A DNA stretch of 53,312 nt, taken from positions 1 to 53,312 of the forward strand of contig JAMDBD010000015.1 of assembly GCA_023484105.1 (NCBI GenBank). Direction: 5' to 3'. The notes beneath the pieces were generated by a model. The model made no database searches and was not told where the DNA came from. It saw only the letters and a list, made by a program, of their open reading frames with translations. Numbering within the stretch: position 1 is the first letter of the stretch; the number at the start of each line of letters is the position of its first letter. Made by a program: the position numbers and the translations under genes. The stretch is from Thermoplasmatota archaeon. Lineage in GTDB: Archaea; Thermoplasmatota; Thermoplasmata; Thermoplasmatales; Thermoplasmataceae. Positions 44,307 to 52,856 of the stretch are shown here, in pieces.

Positions 44307-45266
44307 TCAGGCAATCGCCCTTATCACCCCTGGAAGTGACATGTCAATTCCAAAGTTCCTGAAATCATCAATAACGTCTTTCAGGTAACGTATATTGCGT
44401 ATCTTTAAGAGGCTGTCATTTCTGGCCATCATCAATAGGCTGAACAGCCTCTCGTACCTGGAGAAATACCTCTTAAGTAGGTCAGGATATTTGCCATTGA
44501 AATGTGCCCCATCTGAAAGAATTGACCTCGCAAGAATCGCACATTTCATCGAAGGAACTATCCCTTCTCCAGTAAGCGGTGAAACTGTCCCTGCACTTTC
44601 TCCAACCGCAATAATATTATCTTTTACACTGTAATCGAACAGCGGCTTTAGTCTTATACTCCTCCCAACAAGACGCATACTGCCCCTATTCTCAAGCAGT
44701 TTTGAAATCTCTTCCCTGCTGTCACTTCCCACGCCGTGGTGTGAGCCATCTTTCAGAGGAAAAAACCATTCGTATCCGCTTCCATGCCGAAAATACCTGA
44801 ATGTGAAATCCTCGCATTTATCATTGGATACTATCTCCAGCGCAGGCATGACAAAGTCATCCTTCACTGAACCAACATAGTAGCGGGAAATTCCAGTGCA
44901 GTCAAAAACCAGGTCATACTCGCTTGAATCAATTTGCCCGGACTTTTTTCTTCTTCCAGTTGAAAGGTCAATCAAAAAGTGCTTCTTATCGATAGTGCAT
45001 AACCCGGAAGAGGAAAACTTCACTTTCCTTCTGCTATTGATAAATGTGACCATCCTTGATCTTGACAGAACATATTTCTCCGGGTCAATGCCCAGGTCAT
45101 TTCCAAGCCGTATGAATTCATTTTCGTTGACAGCCCATCCACATGCAGGGTAAAAATCATCCCCTCTTACTTCATAGAGATCAACGTCATGATAATCACC
45201 AATAATGGATGAAAGAACGGATCCTGATACACCCAATCCGGCTATAGCTATCTTAAGGCTTTTCAT
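44307..45266 (-). CDS. geranylgeranyl reductase-like FAD protein
   Basis: The 319-aa flavoprotein begins IAIAGLGVSGSVLSSIIGD (6-24), an altered dinucleotide motif with GxGxSG. DFYPACGWAVNE (near 39) carries a cysteine in the GGR position. GESAGTVSPLTGEGIVPSMKCA (about 226-247) matches the family's GDAAG...GGI motif. It is probably a reductase of an isoprenoid or similar double bond. The start overlaps the stop of the aldo/keto reductase by four bases (45263-45266). The paralogue at 16816 is a separate, more diverged copy. Confidence 0.75.
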   Translation of the reverse strand: MKSLKIAIAGLGVSGSVLSSIIGDYHDVDLYEVRGDDFYPACGWAVNENEFIRLGNDLGIDPEKYVLSRSRMVTFINSRRKVKFSSSGLCTIDKKHFLIDLSTGRRKKSGQIDSSEYDLVFDCTGISRYYVGSVKDDFVMPALEIVSNDKCEDFTFRYFRHGSGYEWFFPLKDGSHHGVGSDSREEISKLLENRGSMRLVGRSIRLKPLFDYSVKDNIIAVGESAGTVSPLTGEGIVPSMKCAILARSILSDGAHFNGKYPDLLKRYFSRYERLFSLLMMARNDSLLKIRNIRYLKDVIDDFRNFGIDMSLPGVIRAIA

Positions 45267-46285
45267 TCTACCGTCTGAAAATCTCTTCCACGCGACTGTC
45301 GCTCAATCATCCAGCCGGGATAGATAGGTTTCAGCGCTGTGATTTCATCGAGCCGCGATATATGTTCTGAGTTCAGGTTCACATCGAGGGCTCCAAGATT
45401 GTCCTCAAGCTGCTTCATATTCCTGACTCCTAGTATCACTATATGCTTCCTCTGTATAAGCCACGAAAGTGCGATCTGTGAAAGGCTTGCATCAATCTCC
45501 CTGGAAATGTCTTCCATTGCCGGGAGAAGGTGAGAGGCAACTTCCCGATCAAAAGGCGGAAAAAAGAAACCCCGATCTCCCGCCCTTGTTCCGCTTCTTG
45601 GATTAAGGTCCTTATCATACTTCCCAGAAAGCACGCCCCCATGGAGCGGACTCCAGACAAGTAGACTCATCTGACTATGTCTGATGAAAGGAAGTACCTC
45701 GTGCTCAATGTCCCTGTTGAGCAGACTATAGTTCATCTGTGCAGTCTGGTATCTGGAATACCCCCTTTCGATAGCCATCCCCTGAAGATATGCCATCTGC
45801 CAGGCAGCAAAGTTAGAAACTCCAGGATATATAACAAGACCTTCTTCTATGAGATGCTCCATCCCGTCCATGGTTTCTTCGATGGGAACATGCGAATCCC
45901 AACCGTGAAACTGGTAAAGATCAATCCAGCCACATTTCATTCTCTCAATGCTCTTTCTTGCTGATATGTACATATGCGATTTCGTGAGCCCCACATCGTT
46001 GATACCATCACCAAGCCTCCCCCTGACCTTAGTAGCTATAATTACCTGATCCCTGAAATCCCGTATGGAGTTTCCAAGAATTGTTTCAGAATCTCCATCC
46101 TCGTATACGTCAGCAGTATCAAACAGATTTATTCCGGCATCAAAGGCCTTTCTGACCATTCTGTCGGCTTCCTGTTGTGTCACACCAGCCAGTTTCCAGC
46201 TGTTTCTTGCCCCGAAGGTCATTGTGCCAAGTGCAAAAATGGATGAATAAAGTCCAGTTTTTCCAATTCGAACGTATTTCATCAC
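45263..46285 (-). CDS. aldo/keto reductase
   Basis: The 340-aa NADPH-dependent oxidoreductase has the usual tetrad. Asp lies in NLFDTADVYEDG (near 52-63), with Tyr in DVYED. Lys is in IIATKVRG (near 81), and His in YQFHGWD (near 121). The C-terminal cofactor loop is QIALSWLIQRKHIVILGVRNMKQL (near 285-310). It reduces carbonyl groups of sugars, aldehydes or ketones; the substrate is not known. It lies in an operon with the amidohydrolase upstream (3 nt apart) and the GGR-like gene downstream. Confidence 0.92.
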   Translation of the reverse strand: MMKYVRIGKTGLYSSIFALGTMTFGARNSWKLAGVTQQEADRMVRKAFDAGINLFDTADVYEDGDSETILGNSIRDFRDQVIIATKVRGRLGDGINDVGLTKSHMYISARKSIERMKCGWIDLYQFHGWDSHVPIEETMDGMEHLIEEGLVIYPGVSNFAAWQMAYLQGMAIERGYSRYQTAQMNYSLLNRDIEHEVLPFIRHSQMSLLVWSPLHGGVLSGKYDKDLNPRSGTRAGDRGFFFPPFDREVASHLLPAMEDISREIDASLSQIALSWLIQRKHIVILGVRNMKQLEDNLGALDVNLNSEHISRLDEITALKPIYPGWMIERQSRGRDFQTVE

Positions 46286-46288
46286 CGA

Positions 46289-47419
46289 TCACTCCTCATA
46301 CAGTACTTTACCTTCGCCTATAACCATCTTTGGATGGCTTTCCAGGCTGAACGGATCGGAACTCCACACCACCATAGATGGAATATACCCCGTATCTAAC
46401 CGGCCCAGATCCTGTATGTTCAGTATTCTGGCAGGAATGGATGTGAGATGTGATATCGCTTCATTCCTGCTCATTCCAAACCTCAGAAAGTGTCTGACAG
46501 TTAAGAAAAGATTGCGTTGCAGTATCACTGGATGATCACTCATAAGGCAGAATTCCACCCCTGATTCAATTACGTTACCTGCGTTTCTCCAGCTTTCATG
46601 CTTCAGCTCAACTTTGTATGGATGAGCATCCATGGGACCGTAGACAAGTGGTATTCCCCTTCTTTTCATTTCCGCGAACGGCTCAACCCGGTAAAAGTCA
46701 AGCGCATGGTTGACTATGGCCTTCAGTCCAAATTCATCAACGAGGGAGAACAGCACCATTAGATCATCCTCCCTGTGCAGATGCACCATCATTCTATATT
46801 TTCCTGAGAGTATGTCCATGAATACCTTCGTTATTGGCTCGATCTCCTCCACGTCCTTTTTTCCATTCCTGACGAGATTGGACACGTTCCTGGCCCTGAT
46901 AAAATTCTCCCTTAGCATTCCCACGGCACCCATTCTGGTGGTTGGTCTTTTTCCCTCCCACTCCTTGGTGCTCCTTGGGTTGTACCCAAGTGCGGCTTTT
47001 ACGCCTATATCCATCATGTAGGCCTCGGAAACGTTGCCTGCATAGTTTCTCAGCAAAACTGCCTTTCCGCCTATCGGGTTTCCACTCCCGGGAAGGACAA
47101 CAGAATAGAGTACTCCTGATTCAACGGAATCCCGAAATGCTCCATCGTCCATATAGACGCTGTGAAGTGCGTTGACAATCGGATAAATTGATTCCATAGT
47201 TTCGTTTGATTCCTCTTCGGCAGATGGTTCTCCCGCGCGAACCATACCTATGTGGCTGTGTCCATCTATGAATGCAGGTGTCACAACGCCTTCCGCAATT
47301 AATTCCGCATCATCGGGCTTATTCTCTCCGATATATCTGATTCTGTCATCGAAGGAAATGTAAACATTCCTTAATTCAGAAACTCCGTCGTAAAGAACTT
47401 TTGCCAGGACAGTTTTCAT
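46289..47419 (-). CDS. amidohydrolase-superfamily metal-dependent hydrolase
   Basis: The 376-aa protein carries GVVTPAFIDGHSHIGMV (near 49-65) with the paired metal His, then MVHLHRED (near 205-212), VNHALDF (near 233) and MSDHPVI (near 297), covering the expected His/His/His/Asp ligands of an archaeal TIM-barrel amidohydrolase. The C-terminus has the LGRLDTGYIPSMVVWSSDPF signature of dihydroorotase/imidazolonepropionase-like members. The substrate is unknown. It is the first gene of the operon 47419 to 44307. Confidence 0.85.
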   Translation of the reverse strand: MKTVLAKVLYDGVSELRNVYISFDDRIRYIGENKPDDAELIAEGVVTPAFIDGHSHIGMVRAGEPSAEEESNETMESIYPIVNALHSVYMDDGAFRDSVESGVLYSVVLPGSGNPIGGKAVLLRNYAGNVSEAYMMDIGVKAALGYNPRSTKEWEGKRPTTRMGAVGMLRENFIRARNVSNLVRNGKKDVEEIEPITKVFMDILSGKYRMMVHLHREDDLMVLFSLVDEFGLKAIVNHALDFYRVEPFAEMKRRGIPLVYGPMDAHPYKVELKHESWRNAGNVIESGVEFCLMSDHPVILQRNLFLTVRHFLRFGMSRNEAISHLTSIPARILNIQDLGRLDTGYIPSMVVWSSDPFSLESHPKMVIGEGKVLYEE

Positions 47420-47539
47420 GAATGGTCATTGATAGATTGATATAAAATCATTCACCATGTGATGCTTTAAGCTTACAGCCTGAATATACCTGGAATACCG
47501 GATAAGAATAAAGCACGGAAAGTCCATTGTGCAGGAGTA

Positions 47540-49189
47540 TCATCTCTGAAGTGCAGCAACATGTCTGATCACCGCGCTTCTGCCGCTCTGCATAGCTGCT
47601 AGTATATCATACTGTCTGCTTTGAAAGAGTGAAATATCAGGGTTTTTCATATCTTTGACGAACTTTACCCCCTTTTCCTCTGCAATTTTTCTATAGCTGA
47701 ACGCCCTGCTTCTGTCAAGCGATGAAAGACTTCTTTCAGTCATGAAAACGGGGAACTCATCTGCAAATCTGAGGGCGTCGTCATGATATTTGTAAATATT
47801 TGAATCTATTCTTAATTCCCCAACAGGCGTAAGTTCCGGATACAGGATGTCAGGCGAGCAGTTCAGGGAGCCTGGAGGACCTGCTTCGTTATACCTTATC
47901 TCAACACCAAGCCTCTTCAATTCATTCCAGTAATAGTCAATCAACCGTTGAAATTCGGACTTCTTAAAAGGATCGGATATTTCATTGATCTGCCCTCCAA
48001 TTCTTTCGGAAATCTCGTAGACTACCACGTCCATACCATGACGCGCAGCATATACTGCCGCCTCCATGCCTTTAATTCCGGCACCAGATATTTCAATATG
48101 TGCGTCCATATGACCCGGAAAAGGGTCGGGAAGTGATTCAAAGCCGGTTTCCGGGTTCACAGTGCATCTGACCTCCCCGTAAGTGAGGTTTCTGCAGCCC
48201 TGATTACATCGGATACATGGTCTTATTTCCTGATTTCCGAGGATTATCTTGGACGAGAATCCTGGATCAGCAAGCAGTGCTCTACCCAAGGATACAAAAT
48301 CAGCTATTCTGAGTGCTTCGTCGATATCAGCCGGGCTATTGATCGACCCTACAACCATGGTTGGATGTCTTGATTTTCTGCCGATTCTGCGCAGTATATG
48401 GTTATGTGGGCTGTAAAAGCTAGCGGAAGAGCCAGGAGGTGCATTTCTTCCTGCAGAAAAATGAACATAATCGATTCCTGATATTGAATCTGCAACCTTC
48501 AGTCCGTAGTCCGCGTCGTATCCTCCCTGGTCATCCTCATAGAGACTGAGCCTTATTCCCACCGGCATGTCAATTTCTGATTTCACAGAAGCCACAATTT
48601 CATTTGGGAATCTTACCCTGTTTTCAATGTTACCTCCATATCTATCACTTCTCATGTTAAGTGAGGGAGAGATGAACTCCTGCACGAGGTAGCCATGGGC
48701 TCCGTGAATCTCCACTCCATCAAACCCTACCTGCCGCGCAATCCTTGCCGCGTGGACAAAGTCTTCGATGATCTCCTCTATGTCAGCTATTGACATTTCA
48801 TTTGGTACCAATCCGTTATATTCAATTGGAGACGGGGCAATATTAGGTCCACTGTTTAGATTCGTCAGGGCCTTTCCACCCGCATGAACAAGCTGACAGA
48901 AGACAGGTGTACCAAAGGAATGAATGCGATCAGTAAGCCTTCTGAGTTTGGGTGCATACAGATCGGAATAAATGCCCATTTGATTTCTCGATCCTCTGCT
49001 GTTTCTGCTATTTATATAGGTGTACTCTGTAATGATAAGCCCAACTCCCCCCAAGGCTCGCCTGGCTAGATATTCGATCTGCGAGTCGCTTGGCGATCCA
49101 TCCGGATTTGCGAGGTTTGAGATCATCGGCGCCATCACAAGCCTATTTCTAAGCGTAACATTTCCTATTAACGGGTTTTCTTTTTCCAT
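47540..49189 (-). CDS. old-yellow-enzyme/2,4-dienoyl-CoA reductase-like flavoprotein, short form
   Basis: The 549-aa protein combines an FMN TIM barrel (about 1-335; LVMAPMISNLA, LVHAGGKAL, EIHGAHGYLVQEFISP) with a 4Fe-4S motif CIRCNQGCRNL...CTVNP (near 345-365) and an FAD-type domain with SGAGIKGMEAAVYAARHG (near 385-402). Homologues of this layout are about 640-670 aa; this one lacks roughly 100 residues, mostly from the nucleotide-binding region, although the C-terminal AMQSGRSAV is kept. It may be a natural short form. It probably reduces an enoyl compound. Confidence 0.8.
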   Translation of the reverse strand: MEKENPLIGNVTLRNRLVMAPMISNLANPDGSPSDSQIEYLARRALGGVGLIITEYTYINSRNSRGSRNQMGIYSDLYAPKLRRLTDRIHSFGTPVFCQLVHAGGKALTNLNSGPNIAPSPIEYNGLVPNEMSIADIEEIIEDFVHAARIARQVGFDGVEIHGAHGYLVQEFISPSLNMRSDRYGGNIENRVRFPNEIVASVKSEIDMPVGIRLSLYEDDQGGYDADYGLKVADSISGIDYVHFSAGRNAPPGSSASFYSPHNHILRRIGRKSRHPTMVVGSINSPADIDEALRIADFVSLGRALLADPGFSSKIILGNQEIRPCIRCNQGCRNLTYGEVRCTVNPETGFESLPDPFPGHMDAHIEISGAGIKGMEAAVYAARHGMDVVVYEISERIGGQINEISDPFKKSEFQRLIDYYWNELKRLGVEIRYNEAGPPGSLNCSPDILYPELTPVGELRIDSNIYKYHDDALRFADEFPVFMTERSLSSLDRSRAFSYRKIAEEKGVKFVKDMKNPDISLFQSRQYDILAAMQSGRSAVIRHVAALQR

Positions 49190-49202
49190 AATCTGAACAG
49201 CC

Positions 49203-49994
49203 TCATTCGGAAGATATTCTGATGAGCATTGGACCGCGCGGGCGGTTCATTCTCATATTGCATCTGATATTCAGAACAACGGTTTTCTGAGCTGGAACAA
49301 CAAATGGAACGGGGGGAGAAAGGTTTGCAATTATCACATATGGATCCTCGGCGATTACTTCCTTTACTTTGTGATCCGCGAAATTCTCCGGGTTTCTCAA
49401 CCTTATTATCTCATCAAAGACCAGATAATCCTTCTTTCTCGATACGATCTTTCTGTTTGAGGTGACAACGCCGATTTTAGTATTGCCTTCTCTCGCGATA
49501 CCCTTTGTGATAAGACTTCTCAGAGGTTTGAACAGAACATCGGGAACAAACTCCAGCGATGGCCTCCTTTCCGTGGAGGATACCATTTCATACCTCACCG
49601 CACTCACGCGGTTGACCCTGAGATCGTTCCCTATTTTAACTGCAATGAGGACATTTGAAATCACGGCAAAGAAGATGAATATGTAAAAGAGAATGTTCTG
49701 CGTGGAATGTACTGAAATATCCAGAAGAAACAGGACAAAGGTTGCTATTATGACACCTATTGAGGCTGAAAGTATTTTAGCAGAGTCAAGCGCAAGAAAT
49801 GTATGCATCACCCTCATGTTCTCAGAAGCCGTGATATCTGTAACACTATCGGGAGCACTGAGTTTTCTGAGTTCCCTGCTGCCGTAATATGTATGTACTG
49901 TGGACAGGATAAGCGTTGATGCCAGTGAACCTATGTATACGATGAGAGAGATAATGAGAAGCTGATAGGAAACCATGATTATGGCATATTCCAT
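49203..49994 (-). CDS. hypothetical membrane protein, three segments
   Basis: The 263-aa protein has hydrophobic segments near 8-30, 76-95 and 103-124, then about 130 soluble residues with VDxxx-type strands (KIGVVTSNRKIVSRKKDYLVFDE, KEVIAEDPYVIIANLSPPVPFVVP). No family was recognised. The ATG at 49994 is favoured, because tttaaattt on the minus strand lies about 25 nt upstream. A later ATG at 49976 is possible. Confidence 0.55.
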   Translation of the reverse strand: MEYAIIMVSYQLLIISLIVYIGSLASTLILSTVHTYYGSRELRKLSAPDSVTDITASENMRVMHTFLALDSAKILSASIGVIIATFVLFLLDISVHSTQNILFYIFIFFAVISNVLIAVKIGNDLRVNRVSAVRYEMVSSTERRPSLEFVPDVLFKPLRSLITKGIAREGNTKIGVVTSNRKIVSRKKDYLVFDEIIRLRNPENFADHKVKEVIAEDPYVIIANLSPPVPFVVPAQKTVVLNIRCNMRMNRPRGPMLIRISSE

Positions 49995-50137
49995 CGATTA
50001 AAAAGATTTGTGAAATTTAAAGCGCTTTCAAGTTCACACGCTCTAACCATGCCTGTATCAGATAATAACTGCAAATGCACTTCGGGCTCAGGCATAAGAC
50101 AAATCAAAGCCTAAATATAGGAAACGAATGCAATATC

Positions 50138-50785
50138 ATGCCAATATATCAGGTCGGGGAGCATGAGATACTTCAAGAACCTTCCAGTCTGATAAAATCA
50201 GAGGATGAATTTATAGAGGGGACGCTTTTTCTTTCAGATAAGCGGCTTGTGTTTGAGAAAACCGGAAAGAGAGGTTTTTTTCGAGCAACTCCAGGTACCA
50301 CACTTTATGACATAGGGCTTTATGAGATCAGTAATGTCTATGTGGCGATCCCGAAGCTCAGGATCTTTACTAAGAAAACGCTTACTGTTGAATATAGCAA
50401 TAAGAACTCATCCGGCAGTCTAAGATTTACGCTCAGGGATCCTGAACTGTGGGAATCAAATATCAGGAAGTTTGCCTCCGATCTAAAAAAGATCTACGAG
50501 GAACAGGAGCGCAGAGAAAGGGAGGATGAACACAGAAAGAATGTGGAGATGGCCAGGGCAAAGGCTGGTACCACAAATGTGGGAGTTATGAACATAGACA
50601 GCAACAGAGATAAAAGAAAGGAGAAAGATACCGTCATAGATGCTGATGATTTGTCACAGAATTATCCTCAGAAAGCCCAGCCATCGGATGTAGAAGAATA
50701 CAATGAAACATGCCCTGAATGTGGATCATACGTTCCAGACGGAGCCAAATACTGTCCCTCATGTGGGTATAAACTGAGGAAATAG
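50138..50785 (+). CDS. PH/GRAM-like domain protein with C-terminal zinc ribbon
   Basis: From ATG 50138 the protein has 215 aa. Residues about 1-125 form a PH/GRAM-like beta domain (EGTLFLSDKRLVFEKTGKRGFF, VYVAIPKLRIFTKKTLTVEY). A charged coiled-coil stretch (RREREDEHRKNVEMARAK) follows. The end is a zinc ribbon CPECGSYVPDGAKYCPSCGYKLRK with two CxxC pairs. Similar proteins are widespread in Thermoplasmatales without known function; membrane or lipid binding is a guess from the fold. A cctaaatat TATA box is about 23 nt before the ATG. CinA-type gene 2 nt downstream. Confidence 0.65.
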   Translation: MPIYQVGEHEILQEPSSLIKSEDEFIEGTLFLSDKRLVFEKTGKRGFFRATPGTTLYDIGLYEISNVYVAIPKLRIFTKKTLTVEYSNKNSSGSLRFTLRDPELWESNIRKFASDLKKIYEEQERREREDEHRKNVEMARAKAGTTNVGVMNIDSNRDKRKEKDTVIDADDLSQNYPQKAQPSDVEEYNETCPECGSYVPDGAKYCPSCGYKLRK

Positions 50786-50787
50786 AC

Positions 50788-51585
50788 ATGGCAACTGTAG
50801 CTGTTCTTTCCATAGGGAATGAGCTTCTCAAGGGTAACACTATCAATACAAATCTTGCATACATTGCACGGGAACTCACGTCAAGGGGTCACTCGGTCGT
50901 TGCAGCAATGGAGGTGAACGATAATGAATACGAGATTTGCAGCGGCCTGAAATACCTGATGGGGAAAGCACAGTGCATAATAACCACTGGCGGTCTTGGA
51001 CCAACGTTTGATGACATGACAATCAGATCCATCTCCGCATGTCTTGGGCTTCAATACGGTTCAAACCCGGAGGCTCTCGAACTTGTCAAGGGGAGGCTGC
51101 CCAGGAATGCGGAGATGACGGAGGAGAGAAAAAAGATGGCTTTCTTTCCCGATGGTGGTGTTCCAATTCCCAATAATGTTGGGACCGCCCCGGGCTTGTA
51201 TCTCAAACATGGTGAGAATGTGATTCTGAGTTTTCCTGGTGTACCGAAGGAAATGGAGCCTATGCTGATCTCCTCCATTGATAAGATACCTGCATCATCT
51301 GTTTCTTATTACCAGGAAAGCGTTTTTCTGGAAGGAATTTACGAGAGCATCTTTGCTCCAGTTATAGAAAGGCTTATGAGTTATTACAGGGGCAGAGTTT
51401 ATATCAAAAGCCACCCGAAAAGCGATGGAAGCAATGAAGGTTTTCTGGAAATTGAAGTCTCTTCATATTCCAGGGCATCTGATGAATCTAAAGCCCTTGT
51501 AAAGGAGGTCCTGTCCCAGGTGGTGAAGATTGCCAGTGAGATGGGAGGATCGGTCAAATATCCTGGTAAGGACTCTGGCATCTGA
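50788..51585 (+). CDS. CinA-like molybdopterin-binding-domain protein
   Basis: The 265-aa protein has VAVLSIGNELLKGNTINTN (4-22), CIITTGGLGPTFDDMT (near 65-80) and LSFPGVPKEMEPM (near 149-161), the COG1058 (CinA N-terminal, MoaB/MogA-like) motifs. Archaeal members are annotated as nicotinamide-nucleotide amidase-related or ADP-ribose pyrophosphatase-like; the C-terminal amidase domain of bacterial CinA is absent. The role is therefore a nucleotide-processing or pterin-binding one, not settled. Confidence 0.85.
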   Translation: MATVAVLSIGNELLKGNTINTNLAYIARELTSRGHSVVAAMEVNDNEYEICSGLKYLMGKAQCIITTGGLGPTFDDMTIRSISACLGLQYGSNPEALELVKGRLPRNAEMTEERKKMAFFPDGGVPIPNNVGTAPGLYLKHGENVILSFPGVPKEMEPMLISSIDKIPASSVSYYQESVFLEGIYESIFAPVIERLMSYYRGRVYIKSHPKSDGSNEGFLEIEVSSYSRASDESKALVKEVLSQVVKIASEMGGSVKYPGKDSGI

Positions 51586-51629
51586 ATACATATTACAGAT
51601 TTATCATCCCCAGACTGGCTGATGTATTG

Positions 51630-52796
51630 TCACTCCAGACCAAGCAGTCTGTTGAGTGTTTCAGCCTCTTTACCGAAGATCTGCATCCTTTCCCTGATAT
51701 AGTCTCTGCTGAGATCTTCCGGTATATTCTTCAGATCTTCCGTGTGCCTGCAATGATAGATTACAGCGGAGGCTCTAAAAAAGGTCAGAGCATCAAGGGT
51801 GGAAATTATGTCAGTTTCATTAACAACAAGTGAAGTCAGCCTGTTCTTATATCCCAGGAGCAACCGGACTCTTTCGTTGAGGATCTTGGCAAGGTCCTTG
51901 ATACTCTCTTCATCAAGATTATTTGCCAAAACTGAATTTGCAAGAATATCTGTATCCTGATTCTCATCTTTGTAATGAACTCCAAGCACAGGTGATCCTC
52001 CATAGTCTGAATACGAAACGACTGCATACGCGGATGAATCCTCCTGCAGAAAAGTAAATGTACTGCTGCTGTCGCCGATCTCTGCAGAGGATAGATAGTA
52101 TTTATCCAGCTTTTCATAATTGATAACGGCTTCCTTGGACGCCCACCCTACCGCGCTATTAATGGGAATCCTTATCCCTTTTTTAATATCCGAGATATGC
52201 AGCAGACCGCTGAAGTTTTCAACACCCGCAGTTTTCAGGGAAAACTCATAGGAAACGGAAACATCATCTCTTCCCACAATGTCCCACAACCCCTGAAGGC
52301 TGTCATTACAGGAACTCCTTGAAACTTTTGCCTTGAATACGACTTTTGATTCATAATGTCCATCCTTCCAGGAGAGAGACAGCCGTGAGAAGTCGAATAT
52401 ATCAGGTCCAGAAATAAGAAATGACTCTATAGCCTTAAGAAGGGCATCTCTCTCAAGTTGAAGACTGGTCTCCTCTTCAGTAAGTCTCTTCCCGGTATCT
52501 TCACTTTTCTTCTTCTTGAACTGCTCAAAAATAGTCTTGAGAAAATCAGTAATCTTCTGCTGGATTTCTTGGAAATCCTTAAGTGTTTCATCCTTTGCAT
52601 ATTCCCTGATTTCAGAGAGTATTCTGTCAAGAAGACTGTCTATTTTGGCTGAATTTGTAGATATCTCTGCCTTTATTTTGTCTATATTGGACATAAGTTC
52701 TGTAATTTTTATGGATGACTTTACGGCAGAAACGGGCTGATTGAGAAGCATCTTCAATGTGGAAGGTTGCGAACCTTTTTGTTCCCTCTCCATCAC
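51630..52796 (-). CDS. coiled-coil hypothetical protein
   Basis: The 388-aa protein begins with a roughly 110-residue charged heptad-rich region (KMLLNQPVSAVKSSIKITELMSN..., then EIREYAKDETLKDFQEIQQKITDFLKTIF), likely a coiled coil. A beta-rich middle follows (SWKDGHYESKVVFKAKVSRSSC, VSYEFSLKTAGVENF). A helical C-terminus ends with KNIPEDLSRDYIRERMQIFGKEAETLNRLLGLE. No family was recognised. No membrane segment is evident. A decayed transposase lies upstream of its start. Confidence 0.6.
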   Translation of the reverse strand: MMEREQKGSQPSTLKMLLNQPVSAVKSSIKITELMSNIDKIKAEISTNSAKIDSLLDRILSEIREYAKDETLKDFQEIQQKITDFLKTIFEQFKKKKSEDTGKRLTEEETSLQLERDALLKAIESFLISGPDIFDFSRLSLSWKDGHYESKVVFKAKVSRSSCNDSLQGLWDIVGRDDVSVSYEFSLKTAGVENFSGLLHISDIKKGIRIPINSAVGWASKEAVINYEKLDKYYLSSAEIGDSSSTFTFLQEDSSAYAVVSYSDYGGSPVLGVHYKDENQDTDILANSVLANNLDEESIKDLAKILNERVRLLLGYKNRLTSLVVNETDIISTLDALTFFRASAVIYHCRHTEDLKNIPEDLSRDYIRERMQIFGKEAETLNRLLGLE

Positions 52797-52856
52797 ATCC
52801 CTTAATGCTCTATTCTTATAAAGAAATTAAGACACGATAGAGGGTGGGACACTATT

